Assembly (NCBI GenBank): GCA_030531285.1
Contig: JAUNNW010000025.1
Span: forward strand, 1-5,675
From: Synergistaceae bacterium
GTDB lineage: Bacteria; Synergistota; Synergistia; Synergistales; Synergistaceae
Reading direction: 5' to 3'
Length of the DNA: 5,675 bases
A program made the position numbers and the translations under genes. Positions within the stretch are counted from its first letter, which is position 1. Every line of letters begins with the position of its first letter. The notes below the pieces were generated by a model. That model did no database searches. It was given only the letters and a program-made list of their open reading frames with translations, and was not told where the DNA came from. Below are positions 1 to 5,675 of this stretch, piece by piece.

Positions 1-1778
1 CGAAGCTCGCGTTTTGCGCGGTCAAATTTATTTTCGCTGTTTCTTGAAAAATAACGTTTCTTTTCACCGTGCGCAGCGTCTCTGCGAGGCCTTGAACTGC
101 TTTCGCCTGAATTTTTTATCGGCGTAATCTTTTCGGCGTGAAGTCCTTCTTTTTCAAGCCTGCCGCTTCTTGCGTCAAAGAGTCTGCCTGCGTTTGCGGA
201 AAGTTCAACCGTTATTCCGTCGTCGCGCAGTTTTATGTTGCCTACGTCTTCGCGTCCTATGCCTATGGCGCGGCATAGAAGCCCGAGCAGAGGGCCAACC
301 TGCCAGCCGTTTTTTCGCCCTTCCCTGAAATGTACGCGTATTCCGCCCGACATTTCTGAGCTTTTGAATTTGTCTTTTGAGGTGTCCCGTTCGCGGTCTC
401 TTTTTTCCGCGGCAGCGCGGCCGCGTTCTTTTTCCCAGTCCATTTCGCGCTGTATGTCTTCGCGGATTGAATAGCCGCCAGGTCTGCTGCCGTAAGCCTT
501 TGCAAGAAGTCCGGATACCAGCGTTTCAGCCTCATCACGTTCAAGCAACTCACGAGCCCACTGAGCATAGTCCTCTGATTCAAATGCGCTGTCAAGAACT
601 TCCTGCTCAAAACGAAGTCTTGACTGCTGGTCTATTTCCGCAGCATCGGGTGCAGGCATCCACTGCATTTTGAGATTTGATTTCGCCATTCGGAGCATAA
701 ATTTAAACTGTTTTGTTTCGCGGGCTGTGAGAAGGATAAGGTTGCTGCCTTCCTGTCCTGCTCTCCCCGTGCGTCCGCTTCGGTGTACAAAGGCTTCAAG
801 ATTCTGCGGAAGTCCGTACTGTATTACGTGGCTTACGCCTTCAATGTCAAGACCGCGGGCGGCAACATCCGTAGCGACAAGTATTTGAACGCGTCCGCCG
901 CGGAGCGCGCCGAGAGCAGTGTTTCTTTCACGCTGGCTCATGTCGCCGTGTATTGCGGTTGCGCGGAAACCTCCGTCGCAGAGTCTGTCCGCAATTTCCT
1001 GAGTTTCAGCCCTTGTGCCGCAGAAAAGCAGTGCGCGTGCAGGATTTTCCCAAACCAGCACGTTCGTGAGCCCTTCAAAACGTCTGCGCGACGGGATTAT
1101 GCATGCGCGCTGCGTAATGTCTTCGTGGGTAGTTACGTCGGAAACAAGCGAAATACGCCGCGGGGCATTCAGATAGCGTTTTGCGAGCGCAAAAATTTCA
1201 GGCGGCATGGTTGCCGAGAAAAGCCAGGTGCGCTCCGTATGGGGCATTGTATCAAGAATTCCTTCCAGTTCCTCGCGGAAGCCCATATCAAGCATGTCGT
1301 CGCCTTCGTCAAGCACGACGCTGCGTATTGTTTCGCCTTTGAACGTTCCCCTGCGTATATGGTCAAGAATACGCCCAGGAGTGCCCACGATAACGTTTGC
1401 ACCGTCCTTTAAAGTCCTTATCTGACGTTCCATATCCATTCCGCCGACAAGCGAGGCAACTTTTACTCGGCAATAAGCGCCCGCCCAGTTGAATTCGCGT
1501 GCAGTCTGCAATGCGAGTTCGCGCGTAGGCGAAAGCACGAGAATCTGCGGGACGCCAGTTTCGCTTTCGTCAAGAATGTTCAGAAGCGGAAGAGCGAAAG
1601 CAAGTGTCTTGCCCGAGCCTGTTTTTGCCTGAACTATGAGGTCGCCGTCAAGAAAGGTTTCGTCTTCAAGAATACTTACCTGAACGGGCATCGGGGACTC
1701 AAAGCCTTTTTTGTCAAGAGCCATAACAAGCTCTTTTCGCAGATTGAAGTCTGCGAATTTGATATTTGTTTCTGCCAT
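1..1778 (-). CDS. deaD: DEAD-box ATP-dependent RNA helicase, CsdA/DeaD-like, 3' end missing (partial)
   Basis: ATP-dependent helicase that should unwind short RNA duplexes in the cytoplasm (ribosome assembly, mRNA turnover, growth in the cold). The frame is open from ATG 1778 to the window edge, 592 codons. Motifs in order: Q motif with Gln33, Walker A AKTGSGKT (51-58), PTRELALQ (84-91), GG (112-113), TPGR (133-136), DEGD (157-160) in place of DEAD, SAT (188-190), LLFCGT (250-255), ATDVAARGLDI (302-312) and HRSGRTGRAG (332-341). A charged linker rich in Arg, Lys and Glu (about 445-472) leads to a DbpA-like RNA-binding domain (about 478-530, with GGIRVHF, GRKNGW and LLCRAIGI), then a basic tail that runs off the edge. 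The start is fixed by GGGAGGA 8 nt upstream. Length and layout fit CsdA/DeaD better than the shorter DbpA or RhlE. The family is secure; the exact orthologue is inferred. Confidence 0.96.
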   Translation of the reverse strand, partial: MAETNIKFADFNLRKELVMALDKKGFESPMPVQVSILEDETFLDGDLIVQAKTGSGKTLAFALPLLNILDESETGVPQILVLSPTRELALQTAREFNWAGAYCRVKVASLVGGMDMERQIRTLKDGANVIVGTPGRILDHIRRGTFKGETIRSVVLDEGDDMLDMGFREELEGILDTMPHTERTWLFSATMPPEIFALAKRYLNAPRRISLVSDVTTHEDITQRACIIPSRRRFEGLTNVLVWENPARALLFCGTRAETQEIADRLCDGGFRATAIHGDMSQRERNTALGALRGGRVQILVATDVAARGLDIEGVSHVIQYGLPQNLEAFVHRSGRTGRAGQEGSNLILLTARETKQFKFMLRMAKSNLKMQWMPAPDAAEIDQQSRLRFEQEVLDSAFESEDYAQWARELLERDEAETLVSGLLAKAYGSRPGGYSIREDIQREMDWEKERGRAAAEKRDRERDTSKDKFKSSEMSGGIRVHFREGRKNGWQVGPLLGLLCRAIGIGREDVGNIKLRDDGITVELSANAGRLFDARSGRLEKEGLHAEKITPIKNSGESSSRPRRDAAHGEKKRYFSRNSENKFDRAKREL

Positions 1779-1910
1779 TTTGAAAATCCTCCCAATTCGT
1801 GCTGAAGCAGCAAAACAAATCAGGCGAAAAGTACAGGTGAAAATCCCGAAGCGGAGAGCCGCTGACTGAAAAGTTTCGTGCTGCAGCTTGCAGATGGCTG
1901 TATGCCACAA
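1779..1910 (-). promoter_or_regulatory. Helicase mRNA leader (about 130 nt, 5' untranslated)
   Basis: Noncoding stretch between the predicted transcription start (near 1910) and the helicase ATG. On the minus strand it can form a perfect 5-bp hairpin AGCGG-CTCT-CCGCT (1850-1863). A smaller GCTG/CAGC inverted repeat lies at 1801-1811. GGATTTTCA occurs twice (1838-1846 and 1781-1789), the second time in the Shine-Dalgarno/start region. Long leaders are known for cold-regulated helicase and cold-shock genes, so post-transcriptional control is plausible, but no known riboswitch family is recognised. Confidence 0.45.
1787..1793 (-). promoter_or_regulatory. Ribosome-binding site of the helicase gene
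   Basis: GGGAGGA on the minus strand lies 8 nt before ATG 1778. This is near-ideal spacing and decides the helicase start. The spacer is part of a 9-bp repeat, GGATTTTCA on the minus strand, that also occurs in the leader at 1838-1846. Confidence 0.85.
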
Positions 1911-1916
1911 GGCATA
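1901..1916. repeat. Perfect 6-bp inverted repeat next to the helicase -10 box
   Basis: TATGCC-ACAA-GGCATA directly abuts the helicase -10 hexamer and spans the predicted transcription start. Only one arm would be transcribed from that start, so an operator-like DNA site is more plausible than an RNA hairpin. No known operator consensus is recognised. Confidence 0.4.
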
Positions 1917-1944
1917 ATTATCGCTGTTTTGGCAGATTTGTCAA
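1917..1944 (-). promoter_or_regulatory. Sigma70-type promoter of the helicase gene
   Basis: On the minus strand a perfect -35 TTGACA (1939-1944) is followed, after a 16-nt spacer, by GATAAT (1917-1922). Transcription would start around 1910 and read left into the helicase. It is the best promoter match in the divergent gap. Confidence 0.7.
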
Positions 1945-1954
1945 GGCAGACAGA

Positions 1955-1979
1955 CGGACAGCCGTTTTGCGGCTGTTTG
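1955..1979. repeat. Inverted repeat (hairpin) between the two divergent promoters
   Basis: A 7-bp perfect stem ACAGCCG/CGGCTGT (1958-1964 with 1970-1976) encloses a 5-nt loop. On the plus strand it extends to about 10 bp through two G-T pairs and one C-G pair. It sits upstream of both promoters. The plus-strand 3' side (TTTGAGAGTTTCTTT) is only moderately T-rich, so it is a weak terminator candidate and may instead be a regulator-binding site. Confidence 0.4.
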
Positions 1980-2018
1980 AGAGTTTCTTTGAGCAGGCAC
2001 TTTTTCACGTTTTTGTAG

Positions 2019-2024
2019 TATAAT
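2019..2024 (+). promoter_or_regulatory. -10 box (TATAAT) of the transporter operon
   Basis: A perfect TATAAT lies 9 nt before ATG 2034. No good -35 is found at 16-18 nt spacing; the nearest TTGAGC (1989-1994) is 24 nt away, which is too far. A start about 7 nt downstream of the box would fall at roughly 2031, leaving an mRNA with almost no 5' untranslated region. An activator-dependent or non-standard promoter is possible. Confidence 0.5.
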
Positions 2025-2033
2025 AGCGCTGTC

Positions 2034-3734
2034 ATGAATAAAATTTTGCACCTCTGCACAATATTTGAAGGAGTCAGCCGGCGCGTTGTCGCGGCGGTCT
2101 GTTTTTCTGCCGCTATGCTTTCAGTCTGTGTTTTCTGTACATCTGCCTGTGCTTCGCAGCAATTTGACCCGCAGAAGGTGTGCGGCCCGAAGCTGGAAAA
2201 GCTCTGTATGGTTATCGTGAATAATACAGACGCGCAGATTCTCGCCGCTGAGAACGGAGACCTTGACGTTGTAAGCGATATTGTGCGTCCTTCGGATATT
2301 CAGATAATCAGCCGCAATAAGAACTTTGACACTTCCATGGCGCGTGCCTTCCACGCTTTTTTCATGCTTATGAATACCACAGACGGCATTTGGAAAGACA
2401 AATACGTAAGACAGGCTGCCGCGCAGTCTATTGACAGAAACAATATCGTGCGCACGATTTTTTCAGGTTATTGCGAGCCTATCAACAGTTGGCTGCCGCC
2501 TGTTTCTCCATGGGCGCTGCAGGGAAGAAGCGCAAACCTTTTCAACCGCGCTGCCGCGCGCGCCAAGCTTAAAAAACTGGGTTACAGCTGGGGAATTAAC
2601 GGAATGTTGATTGCGCCTGACGGTAAGCCGGTAAAGAAAATGAAGCTTTTAACGCCGCTTGCCAAGGTCGCACCGACCACAGCCGAACTGGCGGAGCAGG
2701 TTGCCGATTCGCTTCGTTCGGCAGGATTTCCCGTTGAAGCCGAACCTATGGATTTTTCCGCAATGATTTCAAAAATCGACAGGAAAGAATATTCGCTTGC
2801 GGTTATGGCGTGGTCAATGGGCAGAAATCCCGACTCGCTTCATGGATTTTATCACAGCTCGCAGAATATTCCGGGCGGCTACAACATGACTGGAATAGCG
2901 GACAAAAATCTTGACAAAGCACTTGACGGAATCGTTTCCGCAAGAAACAAAGAGGAAGCGAGAAAGGCTTCCGATAAAGCCCAGCAGCTGCTTGAAGACC
3001 TTGTACCTTCCGTTCCGATATACAGCAGATTATCCGTTGCCGCAGTTTCAAATTTCTGGAAAAATATTATAACGACGGAACGAATGACCGCCGACAATAT
3101 GTGGACGATTATGCTTGCCGAACCTAAAAACGGGAAAAAACGTCCCATGCGCATGCTTCTTGCCGAGGAGCCGAGAAATCTTAATCCTTTTACGGCGAGC
3201 AGCGCCTATTCGTGGCAGGTGCTTGGCATGATGTACGAGGGACTGCTTGAAACAAATCCATTTACGCTTGAAGATATGCCCGGACTTGCCGCAAAATGGT
3301 CGGTCAGGGCGGAGAAAAACAAAACGGTAATCAGTTTCAGGCTAAAGCCCGGACTGTTGTGGAGCGACGGGAGTAAAATAACGTCGCACGATTTTGCCGA
3401 AACGATACATTTTATACAATCTAATAAAATTCCACGCTTTCTTGACGCGGTTAAGAACGTGAAATCTGTTGCGTGTCCGACCGACTTGGATATAGTTGTT
3501 ACCCTGTCTGGTGAGAGCTACTGGTATCTGGATAAAATAGGCGGTATGCTCTGTATGCCGGCTAAAACGCTTAAAGCGGTTAAAGACTGGCAGAACTGGA
3601 ATCCGCTTGACAAATCGCAGAAATTCGGGCCGTACGGCTTTATATGCACGGGACCGTTTATATTTGAAAGCTACAGACAGGGGGAATACGTTATGTTCCG
3701 GCGCAACGGAAATTACAGGAGGCTGAAACAGTGA
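2034..3734 (+). CDS. Extracytoplasmic solute-binding protein, family 5 (DppA/OppA/NikA type), with circularly permuted halves
   Basis: Captures a solute outside the membrane and delivers it to the permeases encoded next to it. The signal peptide is residues 1-40, with Arg16-Arg17, a hydrophobic core to about 35, and likely cleavage after the A-C-A at 38-40. Residues 52-362 match what is normally the second half of DppA-type proteins: GPKLEKL, VRQAAAQSIDRNNIV (125-139), NSWLPP (151-156), AEQVADSLRSAGFPV (220-234) and MAWSMGRNPDSL (258-269). Residues 370-563 match the normal first half: EEPRNLNPFTAS (378-389), GLAAKWSV (417-424), FRLKPGLLWSDG (435-446), TGPFIFESY (539-547) and NGNYRR (558-563). 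Together they cover the family once, in rotated order. Length is normal. ATG 2034 is the only start giving a full signal peptide, but it has no Shine-Dalgarno. The Asp that holds the peptide amino group in OppA/DppA (three residues after the Trp) aligns with Gly263, so the substrate is left open. Peptide, nickel or another small solute is possible. Confidence 0.9.
   Translation: MNKILHLCTIFEGVSRRVVAAVCFSAAMLSVCVFCTSACASQQFDPQKVCGPKLEKLCMVIVNNTDAQILAAENGDLDVVSDIVRPSDIQIISRNKNFDTSMARAFHAFFMLMNTTDGIWKDKYVRQAAAQSIDRNNIVRTIFSGYCEPINSWLPPVSPWALQGRSANLFNRAAARAKLKKLGYSWGINGMLIAPDGKPVKKMKLLTPLAKVAPTTAELAEQVADSLRSAGFPVEAEPMDFSAMISKIDRKEYSLAVMAWSMGRNPDSLHGFYHSSQNIPGGYNMTGIADKNLDKALDGIVSARNKEEARKASDKAQQLLEDLVPSVPIYSRLSVAAVSNFWKNIITTERMTADNMWTIMLAEPKNGKKRPMRMLLAEEPRNLNPFTASSAYSWQVLGMMYEGLLETNPFTLEDMPGLAAKWSVRAEKNKTVISFRLKPGLLWSDGSKITSHDFAETIHFIQSNKIPRFLDAVKNVKSVACPTDLDIVVTLSGESYWYLDKIGGMLCMPAKTLKAVKDWQNWNPLDKSQKFGPYGFICTGPFIFESYRQGEYVMFRRNGNYRRLKQ
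2067..2073 (+). other. Shine-Dalgarno-like GAAGGAG inside the signal-peptide coding region
   Basis: GAAGGAG lies 33 nt inside the binding-protein gene. No ATG, GTG or TTG in the correct frame follows at useful spacing; the next in-frame ATG is at 2115 and would give a signal peptide lacking its basic n-region. It therefore does not support a later start and is probably coincidental (codons for Glu-Gly-Val), although it might stabilise ribosome loading on a leaderless mRNA. Confidence 0.3.
3717..3722 (+). promoter_or_regulatory. Ribosome-binding site of the dppB-type gene
   Basis: A consensus AGGAGG lies 8 nt before GTG 3731 and sets that start. It is embedded in the last codons of the binding-protein gene (Tyr-Arg-Arg-Leu-Lys-Gln), so the end of the permuted protein and the permease start signal share sequence. 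Confidence 0.85.
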
Positions 3735-4705
3735 GAAGGGGATGGCTTCGCCGAAGGGCAGCTGCATCGCTGCTGGTGCTTTTCGTCGTTCTTGTCCTGA
3801 ACTTTATTCTGTTCAGGGTTATGCCCGGTGATGCCGTCAGCACAATTATTGACCCTAATTTCTCGCCGGAAGCAAAGGCAAGGCTGCGCGAGCTTTACGG
3901 GTTAGACAAGCCGATTTTGCAGCAGTTCTTTATATATCTCAGACAGATGCTTACCTTTCGTTTCGGACTTTCTTTCCTCAGCCAGCGTCCGGTATGGGAG
4001 GAGCTTGTTTCGCGGCTTCCGCTTACTCTTGTTCTTATGGGCTGTTCGATGCTTCTGTCAGCTGTAATCGGTATATGGCTCGGCATTAAAGCGGCGCTTA
4101 ACAGAAACAAATTCGCGGAAAAGTTTGTACTGCGGGCAGGGGCTGTTACCGCCTCTTTCCCGGGATTTTTCGTACAACTCGTTCTGCTTATGCTTTTTGC
4201 CAGAACGTTCCGCATATTTCCGCTTCGAGGCAGTCTTTCGGTGCCGCCTCCGGCCGGAACGTGGGCTCTGTTCTGTGATTATGCGCATCATCTTGCCCTG
4301 CCTGTAATATCGCTTACGATTATGGGTTTCGGCGGCTGGGCATTGTATGTGCGCAATTTAATGGTGCGCGTCTTAAATGAAGATTACATTGTAATGGCTG
4401 AAGCCAGAGGACTTTCAAAGAAGCGTGTCATATACGGACACGCGTTCAGAAGTATTCTTCCGCCGATATTTACAATCCTGCTTATGTCGCTGCCCGGACT
4501 TGTTTCCGGCGCGGTTATCACAGAGTCTGTTTTTTCACTGCACGGAGTAGGCACTTTTCTTGTGGAAGCAGTGTCCGGCAACGATTATCCGGCGGCGGGG
4601 GCGGCTTTTTATCTGCTTGCGCTTATAACAGTCATCTGCAATCTGCTTGCTGACGTTATGTACGGCGTTGTTGACCCGCGCGTGCGGCTTGAGGAGAAAA
4701 ACTGA
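3731..4705 (+). CDS. dppB: ABC importer permease, DppB/OppB type
   Basis: Inner-membrane permease subunit forming half of the translocation pore of an Opp/Dpp/Nik-family importer. Its 324 residues are normal for the family. Six membrane spans are visible near 11-30, 98-120, 138-160, 187-207, 244-266 and 288-312. Family marks are FRVMPGDA (28-35), LRELYGLDKPI (52-62) and RFGLSF (77-82) in the first outer loop, the cytoplasmic EAA loop EDYIVMAEARGLSKKRV (217-233) that docks on the ATPase, ITESVFSLHGVG (263-274), and the final VVDPRVRL. The GTG start follows a consensus Shine-Dalgarno and overlaps the upstream stop (GTGA), which suggests translational coupling to the binding-protein gene. Substrate specificity cannot be read from the permease; the symbol denotes the family, not a proven dipeptide substrate. 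Confidence 0.95.
   Translation: MRRGWLRRRAAASLLVLFVVLVLNFILFRVMPGDAVSTIIDPNFSPEAKARLRELYGLDKPILQQFFIYLRQMLTFRFGLSFLSQRPVWEELVSRLPLTLVLMGCSMLLSAVIGIWLGIKAALNRNKFAEKFVLRAGAVTASFPGFFVQLVLLMLFARTFRIFPLRGSLSVPPPAGTWALFCDYAHHLALPVISLTIMGFGGWALYVRNLMVRVLNEDYIVMAEARGLSKKRVIYGHAFRSILPPIFTILLMSLPGLVSGAVITESVFSLHGVGTFLVEAVSGNDYPAAGAAFYLLALITVICNLLADVMYGVVDPRVRLEEKN
4691..4696 (+). promoter_or_regulatory. Ribosome-binding site of the dppC-type gene
   Basis: GAGGAG lies 8 nt before ATG 4705, inside the last codons of the dppB-type gene. With the TGATG stop/start overlap this indicates coupled translation of the two permeases. Confidence 0.85.
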
Positions 4706-5675
4706 TGAAGACGCCGTCCGGACTTTTGAAACGCAGAAGCGTAATTGCTTTCATAATAATCTGCCTTGCCGGACTTTTTGCCCCGCTGCTCGCAGGAGGT
4801 TATCCGTCAGACGCGGTCGGCGCACCTTTTGCAAGACCGGTATGGTGGAACAGTGCGCTTTCTTCAACGCGCGAATTTACGGTTGATACAAACGGCGTCA
4901 GTTTTGACTGGAACAAACTGCCGCCTGCGCTGTTCAAGCTGAACGGTACGGTTGAAGGCGAAGACGTGAGGATAGTTTTTGCCTCGCCGGAAAAGGAATT
5001 TGAAATAGCTCGTTTTGACGGAAAACAGAAGCAGCTTCTGAACATTGATGCACGCGACATGATTTTCAAACAGCAGCTCGGTCTGCCGCTTGTCGGAAAC
5101 GCAACGGAACAGCTTTTTCCCTGCAAAGGTAAATATTCGCTCAGAATAGAAGGAGCGTCAAAGGCAAATCTGCTGTTTTCGCTTCCCGGGGCAAGGCAGG
5201 GACTGCTCGGCACAGACCAGCGCGGAAGGGACGTTTTTGCGCTCTTCCTTTACGGAATACGCACGTCGCTGCTTATAGGAATTATAGCTACTTTGGTCGC
5301 TTCCGTTCTCGGACTCGGCTTCGGACTTGCGGCAGGCTATGCCGGAGGCTGGACGGATGCGGTAATTATGCGGACGGTTGACGTGTTGCTTTCGATACCA
5401 ACAATGCCGATCTTAATGATACTTGCCGGCGTGTGGGGCAAAGGACTGTGGCAGATAGTTGTTACGCTCTCGCTTTTTTCGTGGATGGGAACAGCGCGCT
5501 CTGTCCGTTCGCTTGTTCTTTCCGTCCGCGAAAGCCAGTGGATAGAAGGACTCAAAGCGTTCGGCGCTAAACGCTCCTATATTCTCGTACGCCATCTCAT
5601 TCCCGAAACGGCGCCGATTATGCTTGCCAACCTTGCGCTCGGTGTTCCCGGAGCCATTTTGTCCGAGGCGGCGCT
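4705..5675 (+). CDS. dppC: ABC importer permease, DppC/OppC type, with enlarged outer loop (3' end missing)
   Basis: Second pore subunit, paired with the DppB-type permease. The visible part is 323 codons and the end is cut by the window edge. TM1 is near 12-30. The conserved LLGTDQRGRDVFALFLYG motif (167-184) is followed by spans near 186-211, 220-243, 247-265 and 303 onwards, with the EAA loop ESQWIEGLKAFGAKRSYILV (276-295). Normal DppC/OppC proteins have only a few tens of residues between TM1 and the GTD motif, while here there are about 135 (32-168). The extra part alternates hydrophobic and polar residues as beta strands do (FTVDTNGVSF, VRIVFASPEKEFEIA, YSLRIEG) and contains one Cys (140). 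It should lie on the outer face near the binding protein. The start is set by GAGGAG and a 1-nt overlap (TGATG). The permease family is secure; I do not recognise the extra domain. Confidence 0.93.
   Translation, partial: MKTPSGLLKRRSVIAFIIICLAGLFAPLLAGGYPSDAVGAPFARPVWWNSALSSTREFTVDTNGVSFDWNKLPPALFKLNGTVEGEDVRIVFASPEKEFEIARFDGKQKQLLNIDARDMIFKQQLGLPLVGNATEQLFPCKGKYSLRIEGASKANLLFSLPGARQGLLGTDQRGRDVFALFLYGIRTSLLIGIIATLVASVLGLGFGLAAGYAGGWTDAVIMRTVDVLLSIPTMPILMILAGVWGKGLWQIVVTLSLFSWMGTARSVRSLVLSVRESQWIEGLKAFGAKRSYILVRHLIPETAPIMLANLALGVPGAILSEAA

Noticed and set aside
783..1412. Long plus-strand open frame of 209 codons opposite the helicase
   Set aside because: It is the antisense shadow of the conserved helicase core, has no ribosome-binding site, and its translation lacks any recognisable domain.
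1820..1916. Plus-strand resemblance to a cobalamin riboswitch (AGGTGAAAATCC, then CCGCTGACTG, then GCTGTATGCC)
   Set aside because: The GGTGAAAATCC-like run is suggestive, but the preceding GGGAA, the matching P5 stem and the GCCACTG/GGGAAGG core are missing. The region lies upstream of the apparent transporter promoter. A covariance-model search with RF00174 on both strands would decide; a score above the gathering threshold would revive it.
1955..1990. Rho-independent terminator
   Set aside because: The stem is followed by an interrupted T-run (TTGAGAGTTTC) and no gene ends before it on the plus strand; on the minus strand no T-tract follows.
2079..2102. Twin-arginine (Tat) signal in S-R-R-V-V-A
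   Set aside because: Only the Arg pair and preceding Ser match; the strongly preferred Phe-Leu-Lys part is absent and the core is very hydrophobic, which fits Sec export. Family-5 binding proteins usually use Sec.
2133..2156. Lipoprotein cleavage site at T-S-A-C (Cys39)
   Set aside because: The -3 residue is Thr rather than the usual Leu/Val/Ile, whereas A-C-A/S fits signal peptidase I well. Lipidation is not excluded but is less likely.
2115..2160. Later start at ATG 2115 for the binding protein
   Set aside because: It would leave a signal sequence without any basic n-region, and it has no Shine-Dalgarno at proper spacing.
2034..3734. Two ordinary binding-protein genes fused, or a truncated pseudogene
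   Set aside because: Each half of the family appears once rather than twice, the frame is intact, the signal peptide is in place, and the stop overlaps the next gene's start as in a functional operon.

Overview
The window is bacterial DNA of roughly even base composition with tightly packed genes. It holds two divergent transcription units separated by a 255-bp regulatory gap. Codon usage (many CTT, GCG, ATA and GAA codons) looks alike in all four genes, so nothing suggests that one gene is a recent import. The organism cannot be fixed from the sequence. A diderm anaerobe, for example a Synergistota-type bacterium, is only a weak guess.

Minus strand, 1-1778: the first 592 codons of a DEAD-box RNA helicase of the CsdA/DeaD type. 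It has all helicase motifs and a DbpA-like RNA-binding domain, and its 3' end runs off the left edge. The DEAD box itself reads DEGD. The gene has its own sigma70-like promoter (TTGACA-N16-GATAAT), about 130 nt of leader with small hairpins, and a good Shine-Dalgarno.

Plus strand, 2034-5675: the start of an oligopeptide/dipeptide/nickel-family (Opp/Dpp/Nik) ABC importer operon. It encodes an extracytoplasmic solute-binding protein (566 aa), a DppB-type permease (324 aa) and a DppC-type permease (at least 323 aa, cut by the right edge). The genes overlap by 4 nt and 1 nt, and each permease gene has its Shine-Dalgarno inside the preceding gene. The ATPase genes would be expected further right and are not visible.

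The main discovery candidate is the binding protein. It carries a complete family-5 solute-binding fold, but the two halves are in reversed order. Directly after the signal peptide comes what is normally the C-terminal half, and it is followed by what is normally the N-terminal half. The cut falls at the usual '...GYW / G-x-P-x-ID-L...' position, and the normal C- and N-termini are joined by a short linker. This is the pattern of a circular permutation. The partner DppC-type permease also has about 135 residues, instead of the usual few tens, between TM1 and the conserved GTD-x-x-GRD motif. The binding protein and permease of this importer are therefore both unusual on the outer face of the membrane. 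The binding-protein gene also appears to lack a normal ribosome-binding site: a TATAAT box ends 9 nt before its ATG, suggesting a leaderless mRNA.
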